Notes under the pieces: model-generated | Databases searched by the model: none | Told to the model about the DNA's origin: nothing | The model's input: the letters and a program-made list of their open reading frames with translations, nothing else | From: Vitrella brassicaformis | Lineage: Eukaryota; Sar; Vitrellaceae | Assembly: GCA_001179505.1 (NCBI GenBank) | Contig: CDMY01000721.1 | Coordinates: 2,244-27,599 of the forward strand | DNA: 25,356 bases | Direction: 5' to 3' | Shown: positions 1 to 8,588 of the stretch, in pieces | How positions within the stretch are numbered: the stretch's first letter is position 1 | Layout: every line of letters begins with the position of its first letter | Made by a program: the position numbers and the translations under genes

Positions 1-268
1 ATAATGCAGCAGCCGATGCAGCAGCAGGTGCAGATGGGGCAGGGAGTGGCTGGGGGCGGCGGTGTGGGTGTGGGCGTCGGTGGAGGGGACATGTTGGCGC
101 AGCAGGAGCCAGAGTACCTTGCCGCAATGAGTTTGCAGTTCGGGTGAGTCGAGCGAGAGAAGAGGCACACGTGGACGGGGGGATGGAAGGTCACCGGTGG
201 GGCATGGGAGTCACGTCTCTCTCTGTTTCCCTGTCTGCGTGCGTCTGCGTGTTTGCGTGCAGCCATAG
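1..268 (+). repeat. Direct repeat, copy 1 (copy 2 at 1121-1388)
   Basis: Bases 1-268 match 1121-1388 with an offset of 1,120 bp. The 143-bp exon part is identical. Three substitutions lie in the intron, and the copies diverge just after the 3' splice site (263/1383). The copy touches the left edge, so its true left end is unknown. Confidence 0.95.
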
Positions 269-1566
269 TTCGTGCTTCGGCGACCAGCCGTCGGCCTCTT
301 CCGTGATGGACATGGGTATTGGGCGTGCAGCTGAGCTCCACGGGCAGCTGGATGGCCAGCGGTATGATGGAGACGGACACAAAATGCGAGCAAGAAAATG
401 AATCAGTGTCTTTTTGTCTGGTGTCTCCTGTAATGTCCTCGCAGTTCTGTCGGGCACACGAACCCCTCCGCCCAGCAGCCTGGTGAGGGTGCATCCAGCA
501 ACGCCGCCGCCCACGAAGTCCACGAGAACCTCCAGAGCCGCCACCAGCAAGAGGCATCGTCTTCTGCTAGAGGTGCACTGGCAGCAGCGGCAGCCGAGGT
601 GACCCCCTCAGCCGTCCAGCCTGCCGAGAAGCGTTCCCGCGCCCCCTCGCCCGACGAGAACTCGCCCGACGACAGCTCCCGGAGCCAGATTGTTTTCCCC
701 ATGCACCATCAGCAGGCCCCACGCCAGCAACAGCAGCAGCAGCAGCCGTACGGCCATCCCCAGCCCTCAACAGAGATGCAGCCGCTATACTCGGACCAGC
801 AGTAAGGCACCAACGACACACACTCACACACGGGGATGGAAAGATGGCCACCCATGCCACGCCACGCCACGCCACGCTGCATCTCTGGTCTCTCTCTCTG
901 TGTGTGCAGGTACTCTCAGAACGTGCCAGCTCAGTACCAGCAGCCCGGCCCCTCTCCCCCATTCATGCCCACCGCGCCCCCTCTCTGGATGGGTCAGTCT
1001 GCTGTTGGTCTCCAAGGCATGATCCCATCCGGCCCCCTACCGCTCGGCCCGTTTCCATTCGCATCCCCGGGCACGCCCTTCCAGAGTGGACAGTTCCGGC
1101 ACAGTGGGTCGTCCTTGGACATAATGCAGCAGCCGATGCAGCAGCAGGTGCAGATGGGGCAGGGAGTGGCTGGGGGCGGCGGTGTGGGTGTGGGCGTCGG
1201 TGGAGGGGACATGTTGGCGCAGCAGGAGCCAGAGTACCTTGCCGCAATGAGTTTGCAGTTCGGGTGAGTCGAGCGAGAGAAGAGGCACACGTGGACGGGG
1301 GGATGGAAGGTTACCGGTGAGGCATGGGCGTCACGTCTCTCTCTGTTTCCCTGTCTGCGTGCGTCTGCGTGTTTGCGTGCAGCAATAGCCATGGTCATCA
1401 TGTGTTGCCGCATATCATCCCCCCGCCTCCCGCCATCATCCGTCCCCCCAACAGCCCCCACCGCCAGCCGCACGGCGGACGGCGCAGACACCACCACCAC
1501 CACGCGCATTGGCGTGACGACGACTACGGCCGCCAGGGGGGTAACGAGCGTGGCTATGGGTGGTAA
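1..1566 (+). CDS. Gln/Gly/His-rich low-complexity protein, 3' part of gene (5' end outside window)
   Basis: The function is not recognised. Exons with matching phases are 1-143, 263-361, 445-801, 910-1263 and 1383-1566 (stop TAA 1564-1566). Introns are GT-AG: gtgagt at 144, gtatga at 362, gtaagg at 802, gtgagt at 1264. The product is low complexity. It has a Met/Gln block followed by a Gly/Val run (exon 1, repeated in exon 4), an Ala/Ser/Pro segment with KRSRAPSPDENSPDDSS, a seven-Gln tract, a Pro/Met/Phe-rich segment, and a His/Arg-rich tail ending in GRQGGNERGYGW. Such composition is common in RNA-binding or condensate-forming proteins, but no folded domain is visible. Exon 1 plus its intron is almost identical to 1121-1388 (see repeat entry). 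Alternatively exon 2 could run on to the TGA at 399-401; splicing at 362 restores the long open frame of exon 3, so I prefer that. Confidence 0.6.
1121..1388 (+). repeat. Direct repeat, copy 2 (copy 1 at 1-268)
   Basis: Second copy of the exon-intron block at 1-268. Here it forms the 3' half of exon 910-1263 plus the following intron, and it leads into the terminal His-rich exon rather than the exon found after copy 1. Confidence 0.95.
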
Positions 1567-2214
1567 AGAAACACCCGAGTGAGTCGATGGGGTGGGCGGG
1601 GACAGTGTGAATGCCGCACATTCATGCATCCATATGAATGTGTTTGTGTGTGTGTGTGCCCGATCAGGGGTCACACGACCATGGCGGCACCCGCCAGGTG
1701 TGGCGGCCGAGGCAGTAGTTTGATGCGTGTGTGGTGTGTGTCGGTGCGCGTGACCTCCATGTGTGTGTGTGTGTGTGTGTGTGCGGGTAGGGGGGCTATG
1801 AAGGATGGGACGTATCTAGGCCAGAATCTTACGCTTTGCCGAGCTTAAGTTTCCTTTTACGGGTCAGTGACCATTACGAGTCAGGGAGGGGAGAGAGGCA
1901 GCGAAAGGGCGATTGATGCCGAATAAAACCGCTACACAGCAGACACAATTGCCACTATTATGAACAGAAAGCTCTCCACACACATATATACGGACCACTC
2001 ACTGGCCAAGAGGGCAGACAGAGGGAGATACAAGCAGTCACAGACTGTTTGCCTGACTGACAAATCGCAATTCAAAAGAGAAGAGAGGCCTCAGCCTCTC
2101 TGCCTGCCGCTGGCGAGGTTGGATAACGATGTGAGGCTTGAGATACGTCAGACAGATGGCCGCGATTGCTGTGCAGCTGGGGAAAGAGGCGCCTTGATCT
2201 TGTCCACGACGACC
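1567..2214. other. Intergenic region with TG microsatellites and start of segmental repeat A
   Basis: No convincing gene. TG-rich runs lie at about 1640-1660 and 1758-1785. From about 1875 the sequence begins to match 7325 onward (segmental repeat A). The stretch downstream of 2215 is probably the 3' flank of the small minus-strand gene. Confidence 0.6.
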
Positions 2215-2859
2215 TTAGAATGGGAGCGCCTCGCACGGATCTGCAGCGCGAGAACAGAAGAGAGACGAGATCGCCAATGCGTTCTTGCGTGTTGTGTGTG
2301 GATGTGCGAACGCACACCTGTCGGCGTCCTTCGATCATACAGCACCGTCATGCATCGGCCGATCGACACACATCTCGTAGGCAGCAGACACATCCACCAG
2401 TTGGGTCGGCAGAAGGTGGCAGAAGGGGCAGCCAGATCCGCCTGGCCGCTGTCTGGATGTCCTGGTCCTTATCGATGACATCTGCAAAGAGACAGACCAA
2501 TCCGCGCACACTCACACGCTCTCTCTGCCTCTGTGTGGGTATGCGCATCTGCCGCAAGGAGGCGTACCAGGAGCATCTTCAGGCTGCTGCGCGTCGGTCG
2601 CATTGTGTTTCTGCTCACGGGCTTGTTCCAACTCAACTGCCTTCTTAGGGATCTGCCTTCATCGACGCAACAAGGAATGAATGGAATCACAAGCATCTCC
2701 TCGGTAGCGTCCATACCAGCCTTGTATTTGCGCCCGAGAGGCTGCCGCTTGCTGCCCTCTGACACACACAACACGCCACACCCGCGCAGAATGGTCCGCC
2801 CTGAGTCATTCGCAGCATGGCATTTCGGGATCTGTCATCGACTCACCTTTGGGCTTCAT
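2215..2859 (-). CDS. Putative small basic protein, five exons (81 aa), in segmental repeat A
   Basis: I do not recognise a family. The minus-strand exons would be 2859-2847 (MKPK), 2758-2721 (ending GRKYK), 2652-2568, 2481-2398 and 2240-2215 (TAA), giving about 81 residues. Phases agree if intron 2 uses a GC donor (AAG|GCTGGT at 2720) where copy B has GT at the same place. Central features are KKAVELEQAREQ and AARRIW. Support comes from the duplicated copy at 7906-8259, where KYK, QQP.DA and VID...AARRIW are kept at protein level. The Lys/Arg-rich start resembles the N-termini of nucleolar GTPases of the nucleostemin type, but no G domain follows, so I do not assign that function. It could be a degenerate 5' gene fragment. 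Confidence 0.35.
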
Positions 2860-3187
2860 CTTGACGGCTCTCCTTCACTTCTGCCGCCTTCTCTGGTCCT
2901 CACCCTCTGGCAGATCTGCACGTGGCTCACAGCTCGCAACAGGGAAGAGGAGAAAATGGGAGGAGGTGAGAGTGGCTGCCCGAACCTACCACAAGAGATC
3001 GAAGAACGGAGCCTTCAAATAAACTGACCGCGTCACTCTGTCGCGTGTGAGTCTGCTGGACAGACAAGGCGCCCAAAAGGACGGCTGTTGCATCTTTTCA
3101 GCAGGCGCCATCTGCCGCCCAGCAGCCCAGCACAAAGAAAACGGCCTCTCTTGGCTGATCCAGCGGCGGCTTGTTGACTTCGAGGCG
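2860..3187. promoter_or_regulatory. Bidirectional intergenic stretch between small gene and plus-strand gene (copy A)
   Basis: This lies between the minus-strand ATG at 2859 and the plus-strand ATG at 3188. The part at about 2883-3019 is base-for-base identical, or nearly so, to 8279-8418 in copy B, more conserved than the flanking exons. A short plus-strand ORF begins ATGGGAGGAG at about 2955 and ends by 3027; it exists in both copies and may be an upstream ORF. A shared promoter/5'UTR role is inferred from position. Confidence 0.5.
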
Positions 3188-4351
3188 ATGGTGTGGGGCG
3201 GCTGGTCTGCGTGGGAGCCGCCGGACGAGAGAGAGACGGTGCCGAGGAGCGACGGCCCAGTGCAGCTGCCCACACAGCGACTCACACCAGCTGTCGGTAC
3301 CCAATGCATCCACAGACTCACACACGCCCCGCCCAGTGTGTCATCTTCTGTGTGGTTGGTGTGTCCAGATGGGCGTCACGTGTCGGTGCTCATGACGGAG
3401 AGCGTGGGTGCGGGTGCTCACAACATGACTATCACATGGCTGGTCGGGCCGCAGGCCCTCAAAACCTCAAGGTCAACAGGCAGTGCCAGACGCACACCGA
3501 CGAAGACCCATATGTGTGTGTACGTGTGTGGGGGGAACAGTGTTCGACCTTTAGGCGGCCGCAGAAGACCCATCAATGCCGACAGATTCCTCGAGAGGGT
3601 GAGTATGAGCAATCTTGTCACTCATGACTGACCCCTTAAGCATGGCCTCATCATTGTTGCCTTTGGCCTGTGTGTATCAGTTCATCGATTCGCTGACTGG
3701 TGACGTAGTAAAGGAGCCTCGACGGCTGCCGACCGGCGCCATCGTCGACCAGTAAGACACACAGACACAGGCACACTCGTGTGCTACAGTCATGCCGGCT
3801 GTTTGTATGTGTTTGCATTGTGTCAGCACCACACTGGACAAGCTGACACGGCCTGACGGGAAGGCCGACGCTCCCGACGCCGAGAACGACGTGAGGTCAG
3901 CACAGCACACACACGTTTGCAACCCTGCAAGTCCAGTCCTCGTGTCCATTTGTGTCCATTCCTGTCTGTCTGTCCGTCAGTCTGTCAGTGCCGGGATCTC
4001 AAGCAGAAGATCCACGCCTTCCTGGCCGATTTCGAGAGCTACATGGCCGCCCACCCTACCACACAAGACGACACCAACCGCTTCCACAAGGACGGCTCCT
4101 TCACCGTCAAGGTCCAGCTGATGGTTGGCTCGGGATCCACCATGGAGATGCAGCTGACGGCCGACACCTCACTGGGCGACTTCGCAGAGGCTGTGGCCAA
4201 CAAGTGGGTGAGAGTGACGGCGGCGTGGCGCCCTCGAGGGGAGTGCCGTGAGCTGCCACACAAGACACAGCCTGGTGTGGCGGTGGGGGAGAAGGGCGTC
4301 AAGGCCGGAATGACGGAGCAGAAGACACGCAGACCAGCGAATGTCGGCTGA
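3188..4351 (+). CDS. Unrecognised multi-exon protein with borrowed 21-codon leader
   Basis: The function is not recognised. Phase-consistent exons are 3188-3296, 3369-3471, 3565-3598, 3681-3751, 3827-3890 and 3989-4207. After the last, the frame either runs on to the stop at 4349-4351 or uses the donor gtgaga at 4208 to an exon I cannot find. The first 21 codons (MVWGGWSAWE...TVPRS) equal those of the ABA4-like gene at 8589 with one synonymous change. The body then reads DGRHVSVLMTESVGAGAHN, RRPINADRFLERF, an acidic linker (KADAPDAEND) and an amphipathic segment (DLKQKIHAFLADFESYMAA). Its last part (GSFTVKVQLMVGSGSTMEMQ, then LTADTSLGDFAEAVANKW) has the beta-beta-turn-helix rhythm of a ubiquitin-like fold, which is only a suggestion. 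No signal peptide or membrane span is visible. Confidence 0.55.
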
Positions 4352-5069
4352 GCATGTTCGTCGATGTCTGGATGGCTGGATGGAGGGAGGGAGGGATGAA
4401 TGTGCCTTCGTGCATGAACGTGTGTGTGCATTTGTGAGTGATGAGAAGGTCAGCGGACTTTTTTAGTGAGATATCGCACTTGATTGTCAATCAGTCAATG
4501 AAAGGATTGAACCATGTCCATCGTTCCGGTCCGGCACACGCACATGCACGGCAGACATCCGCTCCATCCATTCAGACCACTCACAGCGGATATAAAATGT
4601 AGCCAGCGATACAGACTCTCCTGCCTGCTGTCTGTTGTCTCCTGCTATCTGTGAGACACAGACAACGGAATATAAAATGCAGACAGCGATCATCGCCGTG
4701 CACGGCAAGGCCCACAGCCACCTGGAAGGTCCCATGTTCACCACCCCTAGCTACCACACACACACACCGACCCCTTGTCCACGCAGACACACAAAACACA
4801 AACCAATGCAGACTCATACACTACACACTCCATCCATCCATCCATCCGGTCAGTCAGTCAGTATGCACCCTCCCATGCATCACCTTCACCCTCACCATCA
4901 TACCACCATCCCCCCCCGCCCTCACCCACACCTTGCTGCTGCAGCTCCCCCTCCTCGCGAACCGTGTCGCCCTGCTGCCCCTCCTCGGTGTCGTCGAGGT
5001 TGCTGCTGGTGGAGGGCCGGGAGTGCTTGTCCTGCTCGTGGTGGTCGTCTCCCTGCTGCTCGTTCTCGC
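4352..5069. other. Convergent intergenic region with simple repeats
   Basis: Between the ends of two convergent genes. It holds GGAT/GGGA-rich runs (about 4371-4396), a CATC run (about 4830-4847), a TCAG run and one copy of a 39-bp dispersed repeat (4652-4690). The minus-strand frame 5091-4858 is open, Gln/Glu/Asp-rich and may be the real C-terminal end of the neighbouring minus-strand gene after a frameshift. Confidence 0.5.
4652..4690 (+). repeat. 39-bp dispersed direct repeat, copy 1
   Basis: TGAGACACAGACAACGGAAT followed by an A-rich ATAAAATG and GCAGACAGCGAT. It recurs with a few changes at 6112-6150. A related half-motif (ACAGACAACA..GATATA) lies at about 5836-5857. Confidence 0.7.
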
Positions 5070-6452
5070 TCATGGTCTTGGTCGTCGGCATCGGCGTCGG
5101 GAGTGTCGGGCGTTTGGCCGCTTGGGCCTGTGCTTCTTCCCGCCCCGCTTGCCGGGCTTCTTCGCAGCTGCAGCTGCTGCAACCGCCGCCTCCTGAGCGA
5201 GGAGCTCCTCTTCGTTCCTCTTGGCCTCTTCCTCGTCGCGCTCGCGTTTCTGCTTCTCCTTCTCGACCTCCTCAGGGGACTTCTGCTTGTCCTTCTGTGG
5301 TCCGGCCTCGCGCTTCTGCTTGTTGCGCTGCTCGTATATGCGCTGAAGGCGGGCCACGGTCCGGCCACGGGGGATGTCCCTTCCGCTTGCTGCTGTTGAG
5401 CGTTGGGCTGGTTCTGCGCCTCGAGGTTGTTGACCCCACCGTTACCAGCGGTCCCGTCTCCATCATACCGCTGGCCGTCCATTTGCCCGTGCGGGCTGGT
5501 CATCGCCGAGGGGAGACTCGACGAGGCGGGCGGCTGGTCGTCGCCGGGACATGCACCGTCACCTCTGCACGGCACGGCACGACACACAGAGAGAGATGAA
5601 GTGTCATGCGCGTGTGTCTGTTGTGTGTGGTGCATTTCGTGTGTCCTTTCTTTTGAGTCGTGTGCATGGCTTACATGTCCTCCTGAGTCTGGTCCTGAGC
5701 CTCGTCAAACATGTCACCTTGAAACTCACGGACCTCCTCATTCTCACCCTCACCACCCTCACCATCCCCATCCTCTAGAGGAAGACGATGCCTGTTCCTG
5801 GTGGCGGTTCTGGTGGCACAATGGTGGCACAACAGACAACAGACAACAAGATATACTTTGCTCAATTGCCTTTGCTGATGAGCGAATGCTCGTCTTTGTC
5901 TTGTGGATGTGGTGCTTCTTCTTGGCTCGTTGTCTGTCTGTCTCGCCACACCGATTGACGCCGAGTCCGCCTGCAATGCCATGCAGAAACAGACCATTAC
6001 AGGAGTCGACACACATGAGTGACAAGTGGGTTTACGTTGTGCTACGGTGAGTGAGTATGGGTTGGTAGGTGTCTGTCTGCGGGCACTCGCCACGCCGAGC
6101 CGTCGTCCTAAGTGAAACACAGACAACGGGATATACAAAGCAGACAGCGATTGGCTGGAGGGGGCCTCCTCGTATTGTTCGTTCCCTTCTCCGATGCACG
6201 GGTGTGCTGGCCGCGCATGGATGATGCAGTCCTGCAGGCAACCCACCGTAACACATTGGCTGGGCTGGTTCTGTTGGTGCAAGTGAACGCGTGTACGTGG
6301 AGATGTGTGTGTGTTTCATTATGTTTCTTCCTTACGGTCGAAATCCATCTCGTAGTCGTAGAGGCAAGCGTTGATGTGCCGGCAGCGGAGCGCCTTGAGG
6401 TCGGTAGGCAGCCGCTTGCACAGCTGAACCTTAGACCTTTTCGGCTCGGGGG
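5070..6452 (-). CDS. Unrecognised protein with acidic middle and Lys/Glu-rich coiled-coil C-terminus (5' end unresolved)
   Basis: No family is recognised. Minus-strand exons: about 6452-6336 (KVQLCKRLPTDLKALRCRHI, then NACLYDYEMDFD), 5774-5675 (acidic, EGGEGENEEVREFQGDMFDE), 5564-5469 (GDDQPPASSS...HGQMDGQ) and 5385-5070. Phases match at each junction (1, 2, 2), with a long first intron (561 bp). The last exon begins RDIPRGRTVARLQRIYEQRN, then continues Lys/Glu-rich, probably a coiled coil, with an Ala tract and KKPGKRGGKKHRPKRP, and stops at 5072-5070. Two problems: the 83-bp intron 5468-5386 is itself open and Gln/Asn-rich, and an alternative C-terminus lies in another frame (5091-4858) with no GT to splice to it. 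The start codon is not identified; upstream exons may lie between 6453 and 7040. Nuclear location is a guess from the basic patches. Confidence 0.45.
6112..6150 (+). repeat. 39-bp dispersed direct repeat, copy 2
   Basis: Copy of the repeat at 4652-4690. It lies in the long candidate intron of the minus-strand gene at 5070-6452. Confidence 0.7.
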
Positions 6453-7905
6453 CTCACTGATCACCAGGGCCTCAGTCATCGACTCGCCTCTGCTGCGACG
6501 ACCCCAACCTACATTTAACACGTGAGCAGCAAGGTGAACTGCCCTGAGTTCTTCACCGAAGACCACACTCAAGAAAGGCACATAGTACCTGAAGAGAAGC
6601 TGCCGAGAAGGAGACGGCGATTGCTATAGAGGACTTCTTGAGGAGGCGACGACGTGACGACCGCGCCCTGAAGGCGGCGGCGTCACGCCTCGCTGTGGTC
6701 AGAGGGGCGAAGGAAGGAAGCACCGTGTGACGTCCGCTCGACTTGGGAGGCGTGGAAGGTGACAGGGCGGGCCAAATGAGCTGAGAGCCAGCCGAACAGA
6801 CGAAAAAATGGAGAAGATGTGGACAAGAGAAGGCGTGAAAGCCGAAATGCGACCGAAATTGAGAAAACGCAGAAGACTCGTAAATCAGTCTTTTTTTGTT
6901 TGTCTCCGTCTCACATTTTATTTTTCTCGCCGGTTTTTTCGTTGTGGTAGGACTGTTGCCACCGTCACCATCGGAAAACGCCGCCGCCAATGCGACCAAT
7001 ACGCCTGAGAGTGCTATTCTATTCTCAAATATTGACACCCAACCGGGCTCAGAGGATGATACCTCTCAGCTGGACTCTTGGGTCTACCTGTCAGCTTGTC
7101 ACTTGGCTGTACGATGTATTTTGAGCCTAACGCAGCGGCATCTCTTGCAAAATTCTTTCTTTTCTGATTGTCAGATCTGTCCGCCAGACGGGACACATAC
7201 TTCCTCCCCGTGAGCGCTTGACTCTGCGTGCTCATGGGACTGTATTTGTATGAGTATCACGGACACACAGACGAGTGTTACGGTTAGTGCAAGTTTCGTG
7301 TACTTCCTAAGAGTACAGATACGAGTCCAAGTCGGAGGAGCAGGGACAAATTAAGCGATAGATACAGAACAAAAGCCCTCACACCAGCCCCCAGACACAA
7401 TGGGCCACTATGATTGGACCACCCACTGGCCAAGAGGGCAGACAGAGAGAGGTATAGCAAGCTAGTCACACTGTCTGCCTGACTGGTTGACAAATCAAGA
7501 AGGGAAGAAGAGAGAGCGGCGGCCACTCTGCCCGCCGTGGGGTGCGTCAGAGGGATGGCCGCCCATCAAAGCAGAGATGGCGTGGTGGGTGAGAGGCGCC
7601 TTGGTCTTGTCTTCGAGACCTTAGAATGACAGCGCCTTGCTGACACGGATCTGCAGCACGAGAACAGAAGAGAGACGAGGTCGCCCATGCGCTCTTGTGT
7701 GTGTGTGTTGTGTGTGGATGTGGGCACACCTGTCGGCGTCATTCGCTCATACAGCAGCGTCATGCATCGGCCGATCGACACACATCTCGTGTGCAGCAGA
7801 TACACATTGCAGTCGTGAGGCGCCCTCAATCACTCTTGGTGGCGGCCCCGTAGCAGTTGGGTCGGCAAAGGGTTGCCAGATGCGCCTGGCTGCTCTCTGG
7901 ATGGC
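6453..7905. other. Unassigned region and left part of segmental repeat B
   Basis: No gene can be defended. A minus-strand open frame (7038-6553) and a plus-strand frame with a hydrophobic start (about 6890-7213) are visible. The latter has no ATG (an in-frame TAA precedes it) and neither shows a convincing domain. From about 7325 this is segmental repeat B: the counterpart of the 3' exons and flank of the small minus-strand gene, with indels and lost splice sites. Confidence 0.5.
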
Positions 7906-8259
7906 CTACATTGTCTCCAATTCTCGCTCATCGATGACACCTGCAGGCAGGCAGACAGACAGACAGACAGACCAATCCACGCACACCCATACGCTCTGTC
8001 TGTGTCTGGGTATGTGCCCCTGTTGCAACCAATCAGGCGTACCACGAGCATCTGCAGGCTGCTGCGTGTCATATCGCGTCATATCGTGATCTGGCTGAAG
8101 CAGGAGGAACGAGGGACAAAGGAGGAGAAAACAACGCATCACATCAGATGAATGGAATCACAAGCATCTCAGTGCCGTGCCGTCCCATCTTCACCTACCT
8201 ACTTTGTATTTGCGGCGTGGCATTTCGGGATCTGTCATCGATTCGCCTTTGGGCTTCAT
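7906..8259 (-). pseudogene. Decayed copy of the small gene at 2215-2859
   Basis: Minus-strand parts: 8259-8203 (MKPKGESMTDPEMPRRKYK, GT donor), 8094-8043 (PDHDMTRYDTQQPADAR) and from 7940 (GVIDERELETM then TAG at 7908-7906). Relative to copy A the first intron is missing: its 5' end is read as codons and the exon-2 start is gone. After the TAG the homologous AARRIWQPFADPT can still be read, but the splice donor there is changed. So this copy would give at most about 48 residues. It could still be a short expressed peptide gene; loss of function is inferred from the premature stop. Confidence 0.4.
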
Positions 8260-8588
8260 CTTGACGGCTCTCTTGCTTCTGCCGCCTTCTCTGGTCCTCA
8301 CCCTCTGGCAGATCTGCACGTGGCTCACAGCTCGCAACAGGGAAGAGGAGAAAATGGGAGGAGGTGAGAGTGGCTGCCCGAACCTACCACAAGAGATCGA
8401 AGAACGGAGCCTTCAAATGGACTGAACTCCTCACTTTGTCGCGTGTGAGTCTGCTGCACAGACAAGGCGCCCAAAAGGACGGCTGCTGCATCTTTTCAGC
8501 AGGCGCCATCTGTAGCCATCTGCCGCCCAGCACCAACACAAACGGCCTCTCTTGGCTGATCTAGCGGCGCGTTGTTGACTTCGAGGCG
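8260..8588. promoter_or_regulatory. Upstream region of the ABA4-like gene (copy B of the bidirectional stretch)
   Basis: Counterpart of 2860-3187. The core 8279-8418 is essentially identical to copy A, with small indels further right (about 8510-8570). It lies directly before the ABA4-like ATG at 8589, so it probably holds the promoter and 5'UTR; no individual motif can be named with confidence. Confidence 0.5.

Larger units (their letters stand above)
1875..3246 (+). repeat. Segmental duplication, copy A (copy B about 7325-8655)
   Basis: Direct repeat of about 1.35 kb. Matching landmarks include the block around 2000-2025/7424-7450, the block at 2340-2375/7748-7790 and the nearly identical 2821-3246/8221-8655. 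Similarity is patchy with indels on the left and very high on the right. The match stops abruptly after GAGGAGC at 3246 (8655 in copy B), inside a reading frame. The left boundary is approximate. Confidence 0.9.

Noticed and set aside
2533-3027. Plus-strand ORF of 164 codons in segmental repeat A
   Set aside because: Only its last third matches copy B, in sequence conserved also at non-coding level, and the rest is frameshifted in copy B. I kept only the possible short upstream ORF.
4635-5599. Long plus-strand open frames opposite the minus-strand gene at 5070-6452
   Set aside because: Their composition (runs of Leu/Val/Arg/Ser/Cys) is the shadow of the Lys/Glu- and Gln-rich frames on the other strand, and no splice or domain supports them.
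6553-7038. Minus-strand ORF starting MSIFENRIAL, 161 codons
   Set aside because: No recognisable domain and uneven composition. It might hold an upstream exon of the neighbouring minus-strand gene, but I could not show a phase-consistent splice.
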